DNA of 41,751 bases from Planctomicrobium piriforme (lineage in GTDB: Bacteria > Planctomycetota > Planctomycetia > Planctomycetales > Planctomycetaceae): assembly GCA_945860955.1 (NCBI GenBank), contig CAMATH010000075.1:1-41751 (forward strand), in the 5' to 3' direction. A program made the position numbers and the translations under genes. The notes under the pieces were generated by a model, which ran no database searches, had not been told where the DNA came from, and worked only from the letters and a program-made list of their open reading frames with translations. Shown piece after piece: positions 32,802 through 41,611 of this stretch; within the stretch, counting starts at the first letter, position 1; the number at the start of each line of letters is the position of its first letter.

Positions 32802-35561
32802 TCATCGGGTCTGAAACAACGGACTGGCAATGACTTCGTGCAGCAACGTTCGCAGGCCGGCGTCCCGGGCTTTTGTCCTCGCGACGATCGCGGCGATCTC
32901 TTCGCGATCACTGAAGGCGACCGGTCGGCCAGTGGAGTAAATCAGGAATTGGCGGGCGAGGTTCGTCAGCAGCCGGTCGGAGTCAGCCGCCAGAATCTGC
33001 TGGAAATCTCGGACGCCGCTGAAGGTTCGACCATCGGGAAGCTGGCCCGTCGTATCGACCCTCGGGCCGAGCTTGAAGCCAATGCCAATGAAGGGGTCGA
33101 TTGAGCCGCGCGGGGCGTCGTCCCCAGCGCCGATCGAGCGGTACCGGTCGCGGTAACCGCCGATGACGTCGAACGACTCGAGCGCGAAGCCGGGGGGATC
33201 CATTTTCGAGTGGCAGGTGGCGCAGACCGCGCTCGCCCGATGCAGGTCGAGTTGTTCGCGAATCGTTTTCGCCCCCCGAACGTCGGGCTCGATCGCCGGA
33301 ATGTTCGCGGGCGGAGGATCGGGGGGTTGTCCCAGCAGGCGGTCCAGCACGAACGCGCCGCGCGGCACCGGCGAGGTGGTGGTTCCATTCGCCGTGATTT
33401 TCAGAATCGACGCCTGCGTTAGGAACGGCCCCCGCAGGCAGTCGGCGGGGAGTTCGACCCGCCGAATTTGCGAACCGCTGACCCCGGGTATGCCGTAATG
33501 CGTCGCCAGCTTTTCGTTCAGCATCGCGAAGTCAGACCGCACGAGATGCGTCGCGTCGAGGTTCTTGTCGAGCAGTTCGCGAAAATAGGCCCGCGTCTCG
33601 GCAACCATTGAATCCTGCAGATACGGGTTGAACTCGGGGTAGAGTTTGCGGTCGGGGTCGGTCGACGCGATCTTTCGCAACGACAGCCACTGGCCGATAA
33701 AGTCGTCGATGAACCGCCGCGATTTGCGATCGCCCAGCAGGCGGTCGACTTCTCCCCGCAGGACCTCGGGTTTCGACAGTTCGTTTCGCGCCGCCAGATC
33801 AACCAGCCGGTCGTCGGGGAGTGAATTCCAGAGGAAGTACGACAACCGGCCGGCGAGGGCGTAGCCGTCGAGCGGGCCGGCTGGTTCCAGGTGGTAGAGG
33901 AAATCGGGAGAGCAGAGTGCCGCGCGATAGGCCGAGCGCATCGCCCCCTCGAACGAGTCTCCCGCCTGCAGCCGCGAATCGACGCGGGCGACGTATTCCC
34001 GGCGAAGGTCGTCGTCCACAGGGCGCCGGAACAACTTGGGAAGAAATGCCGCGAGCAGCCGGTCGGCGTCGACCAGTGGCTGCTGACTGGTCGCGGTGAA
34101 CAGCCCGCTGGTCGGGTCGGGACGGTTTCGGCCAGCCCCGATCTGACGAACGTGTTTGCGCGCCGGCGGCCGGACGTTGGGATGTTCGCCGGCTTTGAAT
34201 TCGACGAGCGGAAGATCGCCAAACAGAAGCTGGTGGCTTCGGGGAGGCCAGACGCTGTGCAGCGGCCCTTCGATGTCGAGCCAGTCGCAGACAATCGCCG
34301 GCCGGGTGAAACTCATCGCGTGCCCCTTGCGGGCGTAATTCGCTGCGGGAGCCAGCGAGGCGGTGTTAAAGCCGAGAATCTCGTTCCAGTTCAACCAGAC
34401 GATCTCTTCATGCACGGTCGGCTTCAGCGAGGGGGCGTCGTAATAGCCGAGCACATAACTGGGGTGCTGCCCGCCGCGACCGTCGCCGGTCAGTTGCACG
34501 ACCGACAACCGGGCCGCCTCGGTCCCGCGTCCCTCGAGAAACTTCCCCTGGTCCCATTGAAAGCTCCAGAACGACGTCCGCACGCGGTAGAGCCCGGGGT
34601 AGATTGTGACATGGGCCGCGAAGTACGGGCTAAACGATTCATCTTCATGTCGAAACAGGGCGACGCTGCTGCCGCTGGTGAACGAGCCGATCCGTTCGTG
34701 AGCTCCTTCATCGATATGCCGGTACTCACCCGCCGGGGGAAAATCGGGATCGATCTGCATGTTCTTCAGCAGCACGCCGTCGCCATTCATGAGGACATGG
34801 GCGACGAAGCCGCCGGAGTTCGCGAGCGTGAGCCGGCGTTTCTGGACGGTCGGGGGCTGCGGCCGCGTGGCGATCGCCAGATCGAGGACGTGGTCGGCCG
34901 CTTCGACGTATTTCGCGAGATTGACGTGCGAGATGTCGAGCGCGTCGGCGTTCTTGTCGAAGCCGTTCGCCGACCCGTCGGAGGGAAGACTCCCGGCGAG
35001 CGCGATTCCCGGCATCTCGAACAGGTCGCGAATCGTGTTCTCGTATTCGGCCCGGGTGAGCCGACGGACGCCGGTGCGCCCCTCGGCGGCGAACCGTTCC
35101 TTCTCGGCCAGGGTCAGGGACTGCCTCAGTTCGCCAGCGACGGAAGCGACTTCGTCGGCGGTGGGGCGAGGCTGGTCCCGGGGGGGCATTTCGCCCGATT
35201 GAATGCGATCGTGAATTCGAACCCACATCGCGAAGTTCTCGGAACTGGCGGGATCGAATTTCAGCGACGCCAGATCGAGCCCGCTTTCGGGAGAGTCGCC
35301 GGCATGACACGACTGGCAGTGTTTGGCGAGGAACGGTGTGCGAGTTTCCTGTGCGTGCAGATCGGCTGGCCGTCCGGTCAGGATCAACACGAGTATCGCC
35401 ATCACGGAGGACGCCAAGCTCCGGTTTCGCGGCACTTGGCGGTCAACGGTTTGCAGTTGCCCGTGAGCCGAAAGCGGGGTGCCACGGCCAGCGACCAACG
35501 GGAGTCGGCCGTGCGAACGTCTATCGACTGGGCCAGACTGCTTGAATTCTCGAATCGACAT
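32802..35561 (-). CDS. PSCyt1-DUF1587-1595-1592-1588-1585 protein
   Basis: A 919-residue planctomycete cytochrome-type protein. The start at 35561 is the most likely; a second candidate at 35402 (MAILVLILTG) would place the hydrophobic signal right at the N-terminus. A single haem motif CQSCH lies after the signal (FLAKHCQSCHAGDSPESGLD). Then DUF1587 (VRRLTRAEYENTIRDLFEMP), a central carbohydrate-module-like region, DUF1595/1592 (FRRPVDDDLRREYVARVDSR, LSYFLWNSLPDDRLVDLAAR), DUF1588 (ASILKITANGTTTSPVPRGA) and DUF1585 near the C-terminus (FSGVRDFQQIL). A further CATCHSKMDPPG looks like a second c-type motif. Probably periplasmic and working with the adjacent DUF1552 protein. Function unproven. 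Confidence 0.92.
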   Translation of the reverse strand: MSIREFKQSGPVDRRSHGRLPLVAGRGTPLSAHGQLQTVDRQVPRNRSLASSVMAILVLILTGRPADLHAQETRTPFLAKHCQSCHAGDSPESGLDLASLKFDPASSENFAMWVRIHDRIQSGEMPPRDQPRPTADEVASVAGELRQSLTLAEKERFAAEGRTGVRRLTRAEYENTIRDLFEMPGIALAGSLPSDGSANGFDKNADALDISHVNLAKYVEAADHVLDLAIATRPQPPTVQKRRLTLANSGGFVAHVLMNGDGVLLKNMQIDPDFPPAGEYRHIDEGAHERIGSFTSGSSVALFRHEDESFSPYFAAHVTIYPGLYRVRTSFWSFQWDQGKFLEGRGTEAARLSVVQLTGDGRGGQHPSYVLGYYDAPSLKPTVHEEIVWLNWNEILGFNTASLAPAANYARKGHAMSFTRPAIVCDWLDIEGPLHSVWPPRSHQLLFGDLPLVEFKAGEHPNVRPPARKHVRQIGAGRNRPDPTSGLFTATSQQPLVDADRLLAAFLPKLFRRPVDDDLRREYVARVDSRLQAGDSFEGAMRSAYRAALCSPDFLYHLEPAGPLDGYALAGRLSYFLWNSLPDDRLVDLAARNELSKPEVLRGEVDRLLGDRKSRRFIDDFIGQWLSLRKIASTDPDRKLYPEFNPYLQDSMVAETRAYFRELLDKNLDATHLVRSDFAMLNEKLATHYGIPGVSGSQIRRVELPADCLRGPFLTQASILKITANGTTTSPVPRGAFVLDRLLGQPPDPPPANIPAIEPDVRGAKTIREQLDLHRASAVCATCHSKMDPPGFALESFDVIGGYRDRYRSIGAGDDAPRGSIDPFIGIGFKLGPRVDTTGQLPDGRTFSGVRDFQQILAADSDRLLTNLARQFLIYSTGRPVAFSDREEIAAIVARTKARDAGLRTLLHEVIASPLFQTR

Positions 35562-35632
35562 GTCGCTTGAAAGTCCCTGTCCCAAAGGGTGTTCGTTAGT
35601 CGTGCCATCAAACCGCAGTCGGCCTGCTGGAC

Positions 35633-35654
35633 GGACGGGTCGAGAGACCCGTCC
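35633..35654. other. Hairpin between DUF1552 and DUF1592 genes
   Basis: GGACGGGTC-GAGA-GACCCGTCC is a perfect 9-bp stem with a GNRA-like loop in the 103-bp gap between two co-directional genes. No T-run follows, so it may be an attenuating or mRNA-stabilising structure. The surrounding text resembles a dispersed repeat often seen near genes. Confidence 0.55.
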
Positions 35655-35664
35655 TACGGGGTCT

Positions 35665-36927
35665 CTAGGCCAACTCGAGGCCACGGAATGTTGCTGTGCC
35701 GGTGGAGAAACTGTCGGTTTCAATTCCCAGTCGTTGCAGCATCGAGACGAACAGGTTGGTGAGCGGGTAGTTGTTCTGCTGATCGAACGCCAGGTGCTGG
35801 CCGTGGCGGAAACCTCCGCCGGCGAGCAGCACCGGCAGGTTGACGTTCGAATGCGAGTTGGCGCTTCCCATGCAGGTGCCGTAGAGCACCATGGTGCGGT
35901 CGAGCAGCGAGTGGTCCCCTTCCTGCGTATCGCGGAGCGCATTGAGGAATCCGTTGAGCGCGTCGAATTGCGCCTGCTCTTTCCCCCGCAGCTCCGCCAG
36001 GACCTCGGGAAGATTGCCGTGGTGGGTGATGTTGTGGATCACCGTCGTGTCGATGAAGATCGAAATCAGCCGTGACGAGTCGGTCTCGAGCGCCAGCTTG
36101 ACAACCTCGAACATCAATCGGGTGCGCTCGACAAACGCCTTGGGGTCGTCGTTCTCCTGAGGTGGCTGAGCGTCGACCTTCGGTTTCGGCTTGTACTCCC
36201 ACGCCTCCGAGTCGCTCAGCCGGCGTTCGAGCTCGCGAACCGAGGTGAAGTACTGGTCCATGCGTCGCTGGTCGGCCGGCGAGAGTTTGCGATTCAGTCG
36301 GCGCGATTGATCCCCCAGAAAATCGAGCATGCTGCGTCCCTGCTTGAGCGACTCGACGCTGGCGGCGACTTCTTCGGGAGCCCCCTGGATGAACAGGCGT
36401 TCGAAGAGCTTCCGCGGGCTTCGCTCCGACGAAATCGGAGCGCCGCTGCGGGTGTAGCTGAGCGTGCTGTTCCCCTCGCTGCTGACCGCCAACACCAGCG
36501 ACGGGTAGCGGGTGTTGTTCCCCAACTGCTCGGCGGCGAACTGGTCGAGCGAGATGCCGTTGCGAAACCCGCCCCGGTCGGGGTGCGGAGTTCCCGTCAG
36601 AAAGCAGCGCTCGGCGGTGTGTCCGCCGGTCACACCGGGATGACTGACTCCGGAAAAGACCGTGAGGTTGTCGCGATGACGGGCGAGGCGTTCGAGATAC
36701 GGCGACAACTCGTAGTCGCGACCGGGCTTCTCAGGAAAGAAGTACTGCGGCAGAATCCCCATATTCGTCTCGATCGCCACCATCCGACGGGGAGACTGTT
36801 CCTGCCCCTCGGCGGCGCGCAGCGACTGCATTCCATCGAGCAGCGGCAGCGCCAGGGCGACGCCGGCCCCGCGCAAAAACGTGCGACGCGAGAGAGGGTT
36901 GGCCGTGTCTCTGGATTCGGTACTCAT
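35665..36927 (-). CDS. DUF1552 protein, Tat-exported
   Basis: A 420-residue DUF1552 protein. The N-terminus has a twin-arginine signal (SRRTFLRGAGVALALPLLDG). Family motifs include SGVSHPGVTGGHTAERCFLT, DSSRLISIFIDT and GSANSHSNVNLPVLLAGGGF. AGGAAAT lies about 6 nt before the ATG and belongs to a tandem repeat unit that begins at the next base. DUF1552 proteins are regularly encoded beside DUF1592-type cytochromes. Here DUF1552 comes first. Function unknown, presumed periplasmic. Confidence 0.93.
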   Translation of the reverse strand: MSTESRDTANPLSRRTFLRGAGVALALPLLDGMQSLRAAEGQEQSPRRMVAIETNMGILPQYFFPEKPGRDYELSPYLERLARHRDNLTVFSGVSHPGVTGGHTAERCFLTGTPHPDRGGFRNGISLDQFAAEQLGNNTRYPSLVLAVSSEGNSTLSYTRSGAPISSERSPRKLFERLFIQGAPEEVAASVESLKQGRSMLDFLGDQSRRLNRKLSPADQRRMDQYFTSVRELERRLSDSEAWEYKPKPKVDAQPPQENDDPKAFVERTRLMFEVVKLALETDSSRLISIFIDTTVIHNITHHGNLPEVLAELRGKEQAQFDALNGFLNALRDTQEGDHSLLDRTMVLYGTCMGSANSHSNVNLPVLLAGGGFRHGQHLAFDQQNNYPLTNLFVSMLQRLGIETDSFSTGTATFRGLELA

Positions 36928-37178
36928 CGAAGATTTCCTGGTTCGGTTTCGAGCCGGTCTGGGGAAACTGTATCTGCGGGCGCGGTGGGTGCCAAGAGGG
37001 GGATGCGTCGCCGCCGTCAGGCTCGACCAAAGAGACCTGACCCTTTTTCCCTACCCCGAAGACTTCCTGGTTCGGTTTCGAGCCGGTCTGTGGAAACTGT
37101 ATTTGACGGCTGCGGTGGGTGCCAAGAGGAGGAAGCGTCGTCGCCGTCAGGCCCGAGGAAAGAGACCTGCCACTTTTG
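36928..37178. repeat. Tandem duplication, 129-bp period, upstream of DUF1552 gene
   Basis: Two units at 36928-37048 and 37057-37178. Each starts CGAAGAYTTCCTGGTTCGGT, continues TTCGAGCCGGTCTG, GAAACTGTAT, GCGGTGGGTGCCAAGAGG and CGCCGTCAGGC, and ends with the dispersed motif AAAGAGACCTG (37029-37048 and 37159-37177). The first unit carries the ribosome-binding site of the DUF1552 gene. Confidence 0.85.
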
Positions 37179-37197
37179 CCCCACCCTTTTGCCCCAC

Positions 37198-37650
37198 CGG
37201 GGAGAAGGTGGCCGACAGGCCGGATGAGGTTTGGACAGGATGACGAGGATGGACAGGATTGTTGAAATCGCTCCGAAAAAAGCCCGATCGAGCCGAACCT
37301 CGAGTGTCACAAGGGGGAGCCCTCGTCGCCGGCCGCGTACAGTCCGCTTCAGCCGAATCCCCTTTTGCCACCCGTTTCAACGGGTGGGCCTCGGACTCTG
37401 AACAACTTTCTCAGCCGGCCTTCAGCCGGCATGCCATTCTGTAAGGTGGGACTAGCCCGCTTTCCAACCCACAACATCCCCGGCCACCAACGACTCACAT
37501 CCACCAAAACCCCGGCGAGCGCCGGCCCACCAATCGGCGTAATTGCCGGCTCCTACCACGGGAACCACCTTCCCGAATCGTGTGCCAAACTCTGGCAACC
37601 TTCACCGATTACCATGCCGGCCAATCAAAAAGACCTGCCCCTTTTTGCCC
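37198..37650. repeat. ~450-bp dispersed repeat, copy B
   Basis: Partner of 22178-22660, with scattered substitutions. It includes TTTGGACAGGATGACGAGGA (37231-37250), the GCCGGCCGCGTACAGTCCGC stretch and paired AGCCGGCCTTCAGCCGGC, and ends with AAAAAGACCTGCCCCTTTTT (37627-37646). It is non-coding. From 37651 to 37837 nothing further is seen. Confidence 0.88.
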
Positions 37651-37837
37651 GTCCAGGCCCCCATCGAAAACCTCCAGGCGAGCGGGCTGGCTTCAGCCGC
37701 TGCGAAGCGCTCGCAATGGCCTTTTGAAGCCGTGGCGTCGTTGGGTAGCTCGCGTCTTCATGCGGTTTTCCGTTTGGCATTCCGTCCGTTACTCGTCGTC
37801 GCGACCTGTCCCGACACCGTAACTGGCGACGATTGGC

Positions 37838-38713
37838 TCAGAACGGAACATCATTGTCCGCAGCCGGTGGTGGTTCCGTTGAACTCGAAGTCGGGCGTGG
37901 TCTGGCCTGGATATTGGGTAACAGTTCGTGATTTGTGGCGAGCCATACCCATCCTTCCTCGGTGATCACGACGCCTGGATATTCATTGGTTCCGTATCCG
38001 TCGGAATTCTCAATGACAGTTGACTCGATGAAGCCTCGTCGTTCCAGCATCTTCACCGCGAGAATCGCGACCAGATTTGGATATCCGAGGTGATTCATTT
38101 CTTCGCGGTATTGGTGGAACGGGGCCGCGTCACGTGGCGAAACGTATGCCTCGGCCACTGACCGAAGTGCGTCGAATTCGTGTTGCGGCAGCCCTCCCGG
38201 TGGTGCCGTTGGCAACTTTCCAGCGACAACCCGGGATTGTTCCGTAATCGCTTCGAATTGACGTACTATGTCCACAAAGGTGTCGAATTCAACCGCCGGG
38301 TTGGCACAACCGATTGCCTTCGCCAGGACAGGAAAAATCAATCTGAGACTCGCCACGTCCGTTGCCAGTGCCGCCTGGAGGTTGCTCATCGGACTGGGGA
38401 GCTTGCCAGGGACCATTCCCGAGTGGCACAACGGAATGACCGGGATGTCGCGAATCCAACCGGCTCCCGCTTCGAAGTTAATCCACGGCCGCCGAACGGA
38501 CTCCGGACTCGCCAAGATGACTTCGACCGCGCAGTGCTTCAGCGCAACCGTGATCTGCTCAAGCCAGCGACGACCGAGTTCAATACTTGTGGGATCAGAC
38601 GAAACGAATACGTCCATCATTCCCAGAAAGCTCGATTCGATCAACCGCTTCAGGGCCAAAGCGATTTCTCGCTCCTCCGTGATGTGCGAAATAAAGATCA
38701 GTGGCTTTTGCAT
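37838..38713 (-). CDS. TIR-domain protein, candidate NADase effector
   Basis: A 291-residue protein if started at ATG 38713; ATG 38776 is also possible and neither has a strong RBS. Residues ~4-130 form a TIR domain: LIFISHITEEREIALALKRL, MDVFVSSDPTSIELG, and SVRRPWINFEAGAGW. The WxxxE motif (Trp 77, Glu 81) matches the catalytic glutamate region of NAD-cleaving TIR domains. Residues ~170-270 are helical then beta and look like a winged-helix or effector-ligand domain (LVAILAVKMLERRGFIESTV, VVITEEGWVWLATNHE). The C-terminus is disordered (RPRPTSSSTEPPPAADND). The gene upstream on the same strand, 621 bp away, encodes a class III nucleotide cyclase domain, the kind of pairing seen in Pycsar; see findings. 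Confidence 0.82.
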   Translation of the reverse strand: MQKPLIFISHITEEREIALALKRLIESSFLGMMDVFVSSDPTSIELGRRWLEQITVALKHCAVEVILASPESVRRPWINFEAGAGWIRDIPVIPLCHSGMVPGKLPSPMSNLQAALATDVASLRLIFPVLAKAIGCANPAVEFDTFVDIVRQFEAITEQSRVVAGKLPTAPPGGLPQHEFDALRSVAEAYVSPRDAAPFHQYREEMNHLGYPNLVAILAVKMLERRGFIESTVIENSDGYGTNEYPGVVITEEGWVWLATNHELLPNIQARPRPTSSSTEPPPAADNDVPF

Positions 38714-39334
38714 GCGGGCGACTCGGTCGTCGTGGCGTGGACGGAGGATCGTTGGTGACTGCCACGACTCCAGCATCCTGACGGAATTGCGAAAACGAAT
38801 CAACCGACATGTCCGCGAAACCCAGTCGACACGCCAATCACCCGTTTACGGACATTGCAGAACTGTCAGTGTTTTGGGATCCCAGTTGAAAATGGCCGCA
38901 GGTCGTTACCGTCTTCCGGGAGCCGGTTGCAGAAGAATAGACGACTCCGACTGATCGGTCACACTGCATCGGGACTTGCGCCAAGTCGTCGCCGGCGTTC
39001 GCCGTCGCGACCGTCCCGAACGCCGGAATATGAACCTGTCCCCTTATCGTCGACTGGAGGCGCTTTCTTGGCTCCCTCCTTCGGCATCGACTTTCCGCTG
39101 CCCCAAACCGGCGATGCACCTTGCGGCTACCAGTCGACTCTGCCCACCCCGCTCCCACCATGCCGAGATGCACCTCACGCGAAGTGGCCCGGTCGATCCT
39201 GCGATAGACCAATCGCAGAGAGGCCCTGGTGGCTCCGCGAAAGTGGTACCGTGGTAGGCTGCTACTGACACCGCGAGGCCGGGACACATTCTCTCCCATC
39301 CGTATAGCGCTTCGCTCGAAGTCTACGAGTTGAC
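38714..39334. other. Intergenic gap between cyclase and TIR genes
   Basis: No convincing gene in 621 bp. Open frames on both strands are Arg/Pro/Ser-rich and show no motif. GAACCTGTCCCCTTAT at 39033-39048 is a weak relative of the dispersed 20-bp motif. The promoter of the TIR gene, if separate, must lie here. Confidence 0.45.
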
Positions 39335-41509
39335 CTACTTCCGCCGCACTTCATAAGTCGGGTATGTGCCATAGTGCTTCGCCCACTCAATGCTCTGGAC
39401 GTATTCGCATGAAAACTCCGTCACCCTGTCGACGGCGGCCAACGCCGCGAACGCCTCACTGGCGTAGACCTCGCCGGGCGGGGTCTTGGGTTCCAGCCGG
39501 GCGGCGCGGGTGATATGCGCGCCGGCATGCGAATCCCGCCCCGTCACCGGATCGTTGCAAAAGAACACCGGTCCCGCATGCAGCGCGATCCGCATCTCCA
39601 GATTCTCTCGCAACCCCATCTGCCGCCACAATCTCGTCTGCTGACACCGGCGGATGACGTCCAGAATGTCGAGCGCGCAGCGACCCGCCTCACGCACGGA
39701 ACGAAATGCGAGATAGATCCCGTCTCCCGAGGTGGACCGTAATTCACACGCTTCAGCGTATCGTACCCGCAGCATCGCGCCGATCGGGCCCCAGAAGTAC
39801 TCGACAAACAGCCGCACCTCCCGCTCCGTCAACCCGCTGAATCCCTTCACATCGCCAAACAGCATCGCCCGAACCCCCGCGTCTGACTCGGCCATCGAAT
39901 ACTCGACCACCGCGTTCAACCTGACATCGGCCGCCGTCGGTTGTCTGAGGGAAATGGGATTGTCTACCGTCGCCGGGTCTTGTTTCGACATGTTCAAATG
40001 CCACACAGGAACGCCAGATCCTTCCCAGCCCGCCACCACCCATCCCACGCTCCCTGTCATCTTTCCCGGCTTGCCGTCCCACAAGCACAGACCGATCGGC
40101 GTGGTTTCGAACCGGTTTGCCGACGACATCGCCATCCCCAACAACACATTGCTGCTGTATTTGAACGAGATTCCGTTGCTGGGGAATTTGTTTGGCGACA
40201 CGGTCACAAACGACGTCGCCTGCCGAATCACCTCGTCGAATCGCTGTGACCAGGTGGGGCACGACGTAGCGTTTGGCAGGTCGACTTTCAGTTGCTTGTA
40301 TTCCTTTATTTCGTACGGCAGAACGACGTGCGATTCGCCGTGCAACTCGTGGATCAGTTCGTGAAACAGCGTCTCCGCGCCATTCGCGGCTGCCGCGAAT
40401 CCAATGAGGGGTCGATTCTGGTCAAGCAACCACGTCTTCAATGCCTGCCGCACCGGAATCTCGCGGTCATGGGGAAATTTCCCAGCCTCCCGCTCGGGCG
40501 AGTCGAGCGCGTGCCCCACGAAGATCACCACCGCCGGTCGAGGCATCCATTGGTCGAGCAGAGCCGCGCGGCGGTCGATATCGCTTCCGCCCGAACCGGC
40601 TTCGGGAATCGTCGACAACAGCCTCTCGGCCTGCCGCCGCGTTGGCAGATAGAGTCCATGATCATTGCGTGCCAGCTCATAAGCCTTATGAAGCTGCAGG
40701 CCGGCTTCGTCGACGCGACCTCGTACGAGTTCAGCGAGCCCCAACGTGGAATGCAGTTCGAACCGCTCGTCGTCGTCGGGAATGCGCTCGGGGTCCGCGA
40801 GACTGGCTTCGCAGCCGCGCTGGACCTCGTCGGCGATTTGGCACGCTGCCAAAGTCTCACCGGTCAGCCGCAATTGCGTTGCCAGTTGGATCCCTGTCTC
40901 GCGATCGCGCGACAGCACCCACGCTGTTGAATACCGCTCAATCGACTGGCGAAGGTATTGTCCACGCTTCGCCGGGTCGATTTCCAGTTCTGCAAGGTCA
41001 GCAAAAACTCGCCCGAGTGCCGCGTCGATAAGTGCCTTGGGGTCTCCCCCGACGCGACCATCTCCCGAGGTCACCGGCCGCTTTGCGATCTGGTCGCAGA
41101 GTTTCTCCAGAACGTCCTGCGCCTTCAGGGGAGTGCGCGCTTCGCACAGAGCCCGGGACAGTTCGAGCTGTAGACCGATATCGTCGACCCACGGTCGCGC
41201 GGGCTGGGGGGCCTTAGGATCGGGGGACCAGTTCAATCCAGCCCGCGCGATTTCAACGGCCAGCAAAGGGGATCGAAATCGGGACATCCCGCGGGCCATG
41301 TGGATATAGGGTGCGGGACTCTGTGACCAGGCCGGCTGGTCGAGCTGGCGATCCCGCCAGAGCGTGGTCAACACCCCCAGTCCCGACCCGGCTCCCACCC
41401 GCAAGCGTCCAATTCGACCGGCAGACCGAATTAGCGCCAGCAGATCGGCTTCTGCCGAGCGAGCGTCAATCGAACCTGGATCCGGTGGAGAAATCGGCGT
41501 ATCCGACAT
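39335..41509 (-). CDS. TRAFs-binding (DUF4071) - class III nucleotide cyclase protein
   Basis: A 724-residue protein. The N-terminal ~300 residues are helical and TPR-like, fitting the TRAFs-binding region (LELSRALCEARTPLKAQDVL, LGLAELVRGRVDEAGLQLHK). Residues ~325-440 form an alpha/beta domain (AVVIFVGHALDSPER, LIGFAAAANGAETLFHELIH). Residues ~545-700 are a class III cyclase homology domain: LFGDVKGFSGL (metal Asp 553), STSGDGIYLAF (metal Asp 596), LEMRIALHAGPVFF and HITRAARLEPKTPPGE. The usual transition-state Asn is Thr 667, while the Arg (671) is kept. It may produce a cyclic nucleotide or have become a binding domain. First gene of a possible pair with the TIR gene downstream. No strong RBS. 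Confidence 0.85.
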   Translation of the reverse strand: MSDTPISPPDPGSIDARSAEADLLALIRSAGRIGRLRVGAGSGLGVLTTLWRDRQLDQPAWSQSPAPYIHMARGMSRFRSPLLAVEIARAGLNWSPDPKAPQPARPWVDDIGLQLELSRALCEARTPLKAQDVLEKLCDQIAKRPVTSGDGRVGGDPKALIDAALGRVFADLAELEIDPAKRGQYLRQSIERYSTAWVLSRDRETGIQLATQLRLTGETLAACQIADEVQRGCEASLADPERIPDDDERFELHSTLGLAELVRGRVDEAGLQLHKAYELARNDHGLYLPTRRQAERLLSTIPEAGSGGSDIDRRAALLDQWMPRPAVVIFVGHALDSPEREAGKFPHDREIPVRQALKTWLLDQNRPLIGFAAAANGAETLFHELIHELHGESHVVLPYEIKEYKQLKVDLPNATSCPTWSQRFDEVIRQATSFVTVSPNKFPSNGISFKYSSNVLLGMAMSSANRFETTPIGLCLWDGKPGKMTGSVGWVVAGWEGSGVPVWHLNMSKQDPATVDNPISLRQPTAADVRLNAVVEYSMAESDAGVRAMLFGDVKGFSGLTEREVRLFVEYFWGPIGAMLRVRYAEACELRSTSGDGIYLAFRSVREAGRCALDILDVIRRCQQTRLWRQMGLRENLEMRIALHAGPVFFCNDPVTGRDSHAGAHITRAARLEPKTPPGEVYASEAFAALAAVDRVTEFSCEYVQSIEWAKHYGTYPTYEVRRK

Positions 41510-41611
41510 GAAAGCAATCCAGACTGAGTTGAAACATCACGGTTGAAAACGACAACACGAACCAGGAAAAAGGACCGGCACCGTCCACGGTTCCGCCTTC
41601 ATCGTAACCGT

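Noticed and set aside
33891-35570. Long plus-strand open frame (559 codons)
   Set aside because: Antisense to the DUF1592-type gene; no protein-like features.
38838-39299. 153-codon minus-strand open frame between cyclase and TIR genes
   Set aside because: Arg/Ser-rich, no RBS, no motif, and a competing frame on the other strand is equally long.
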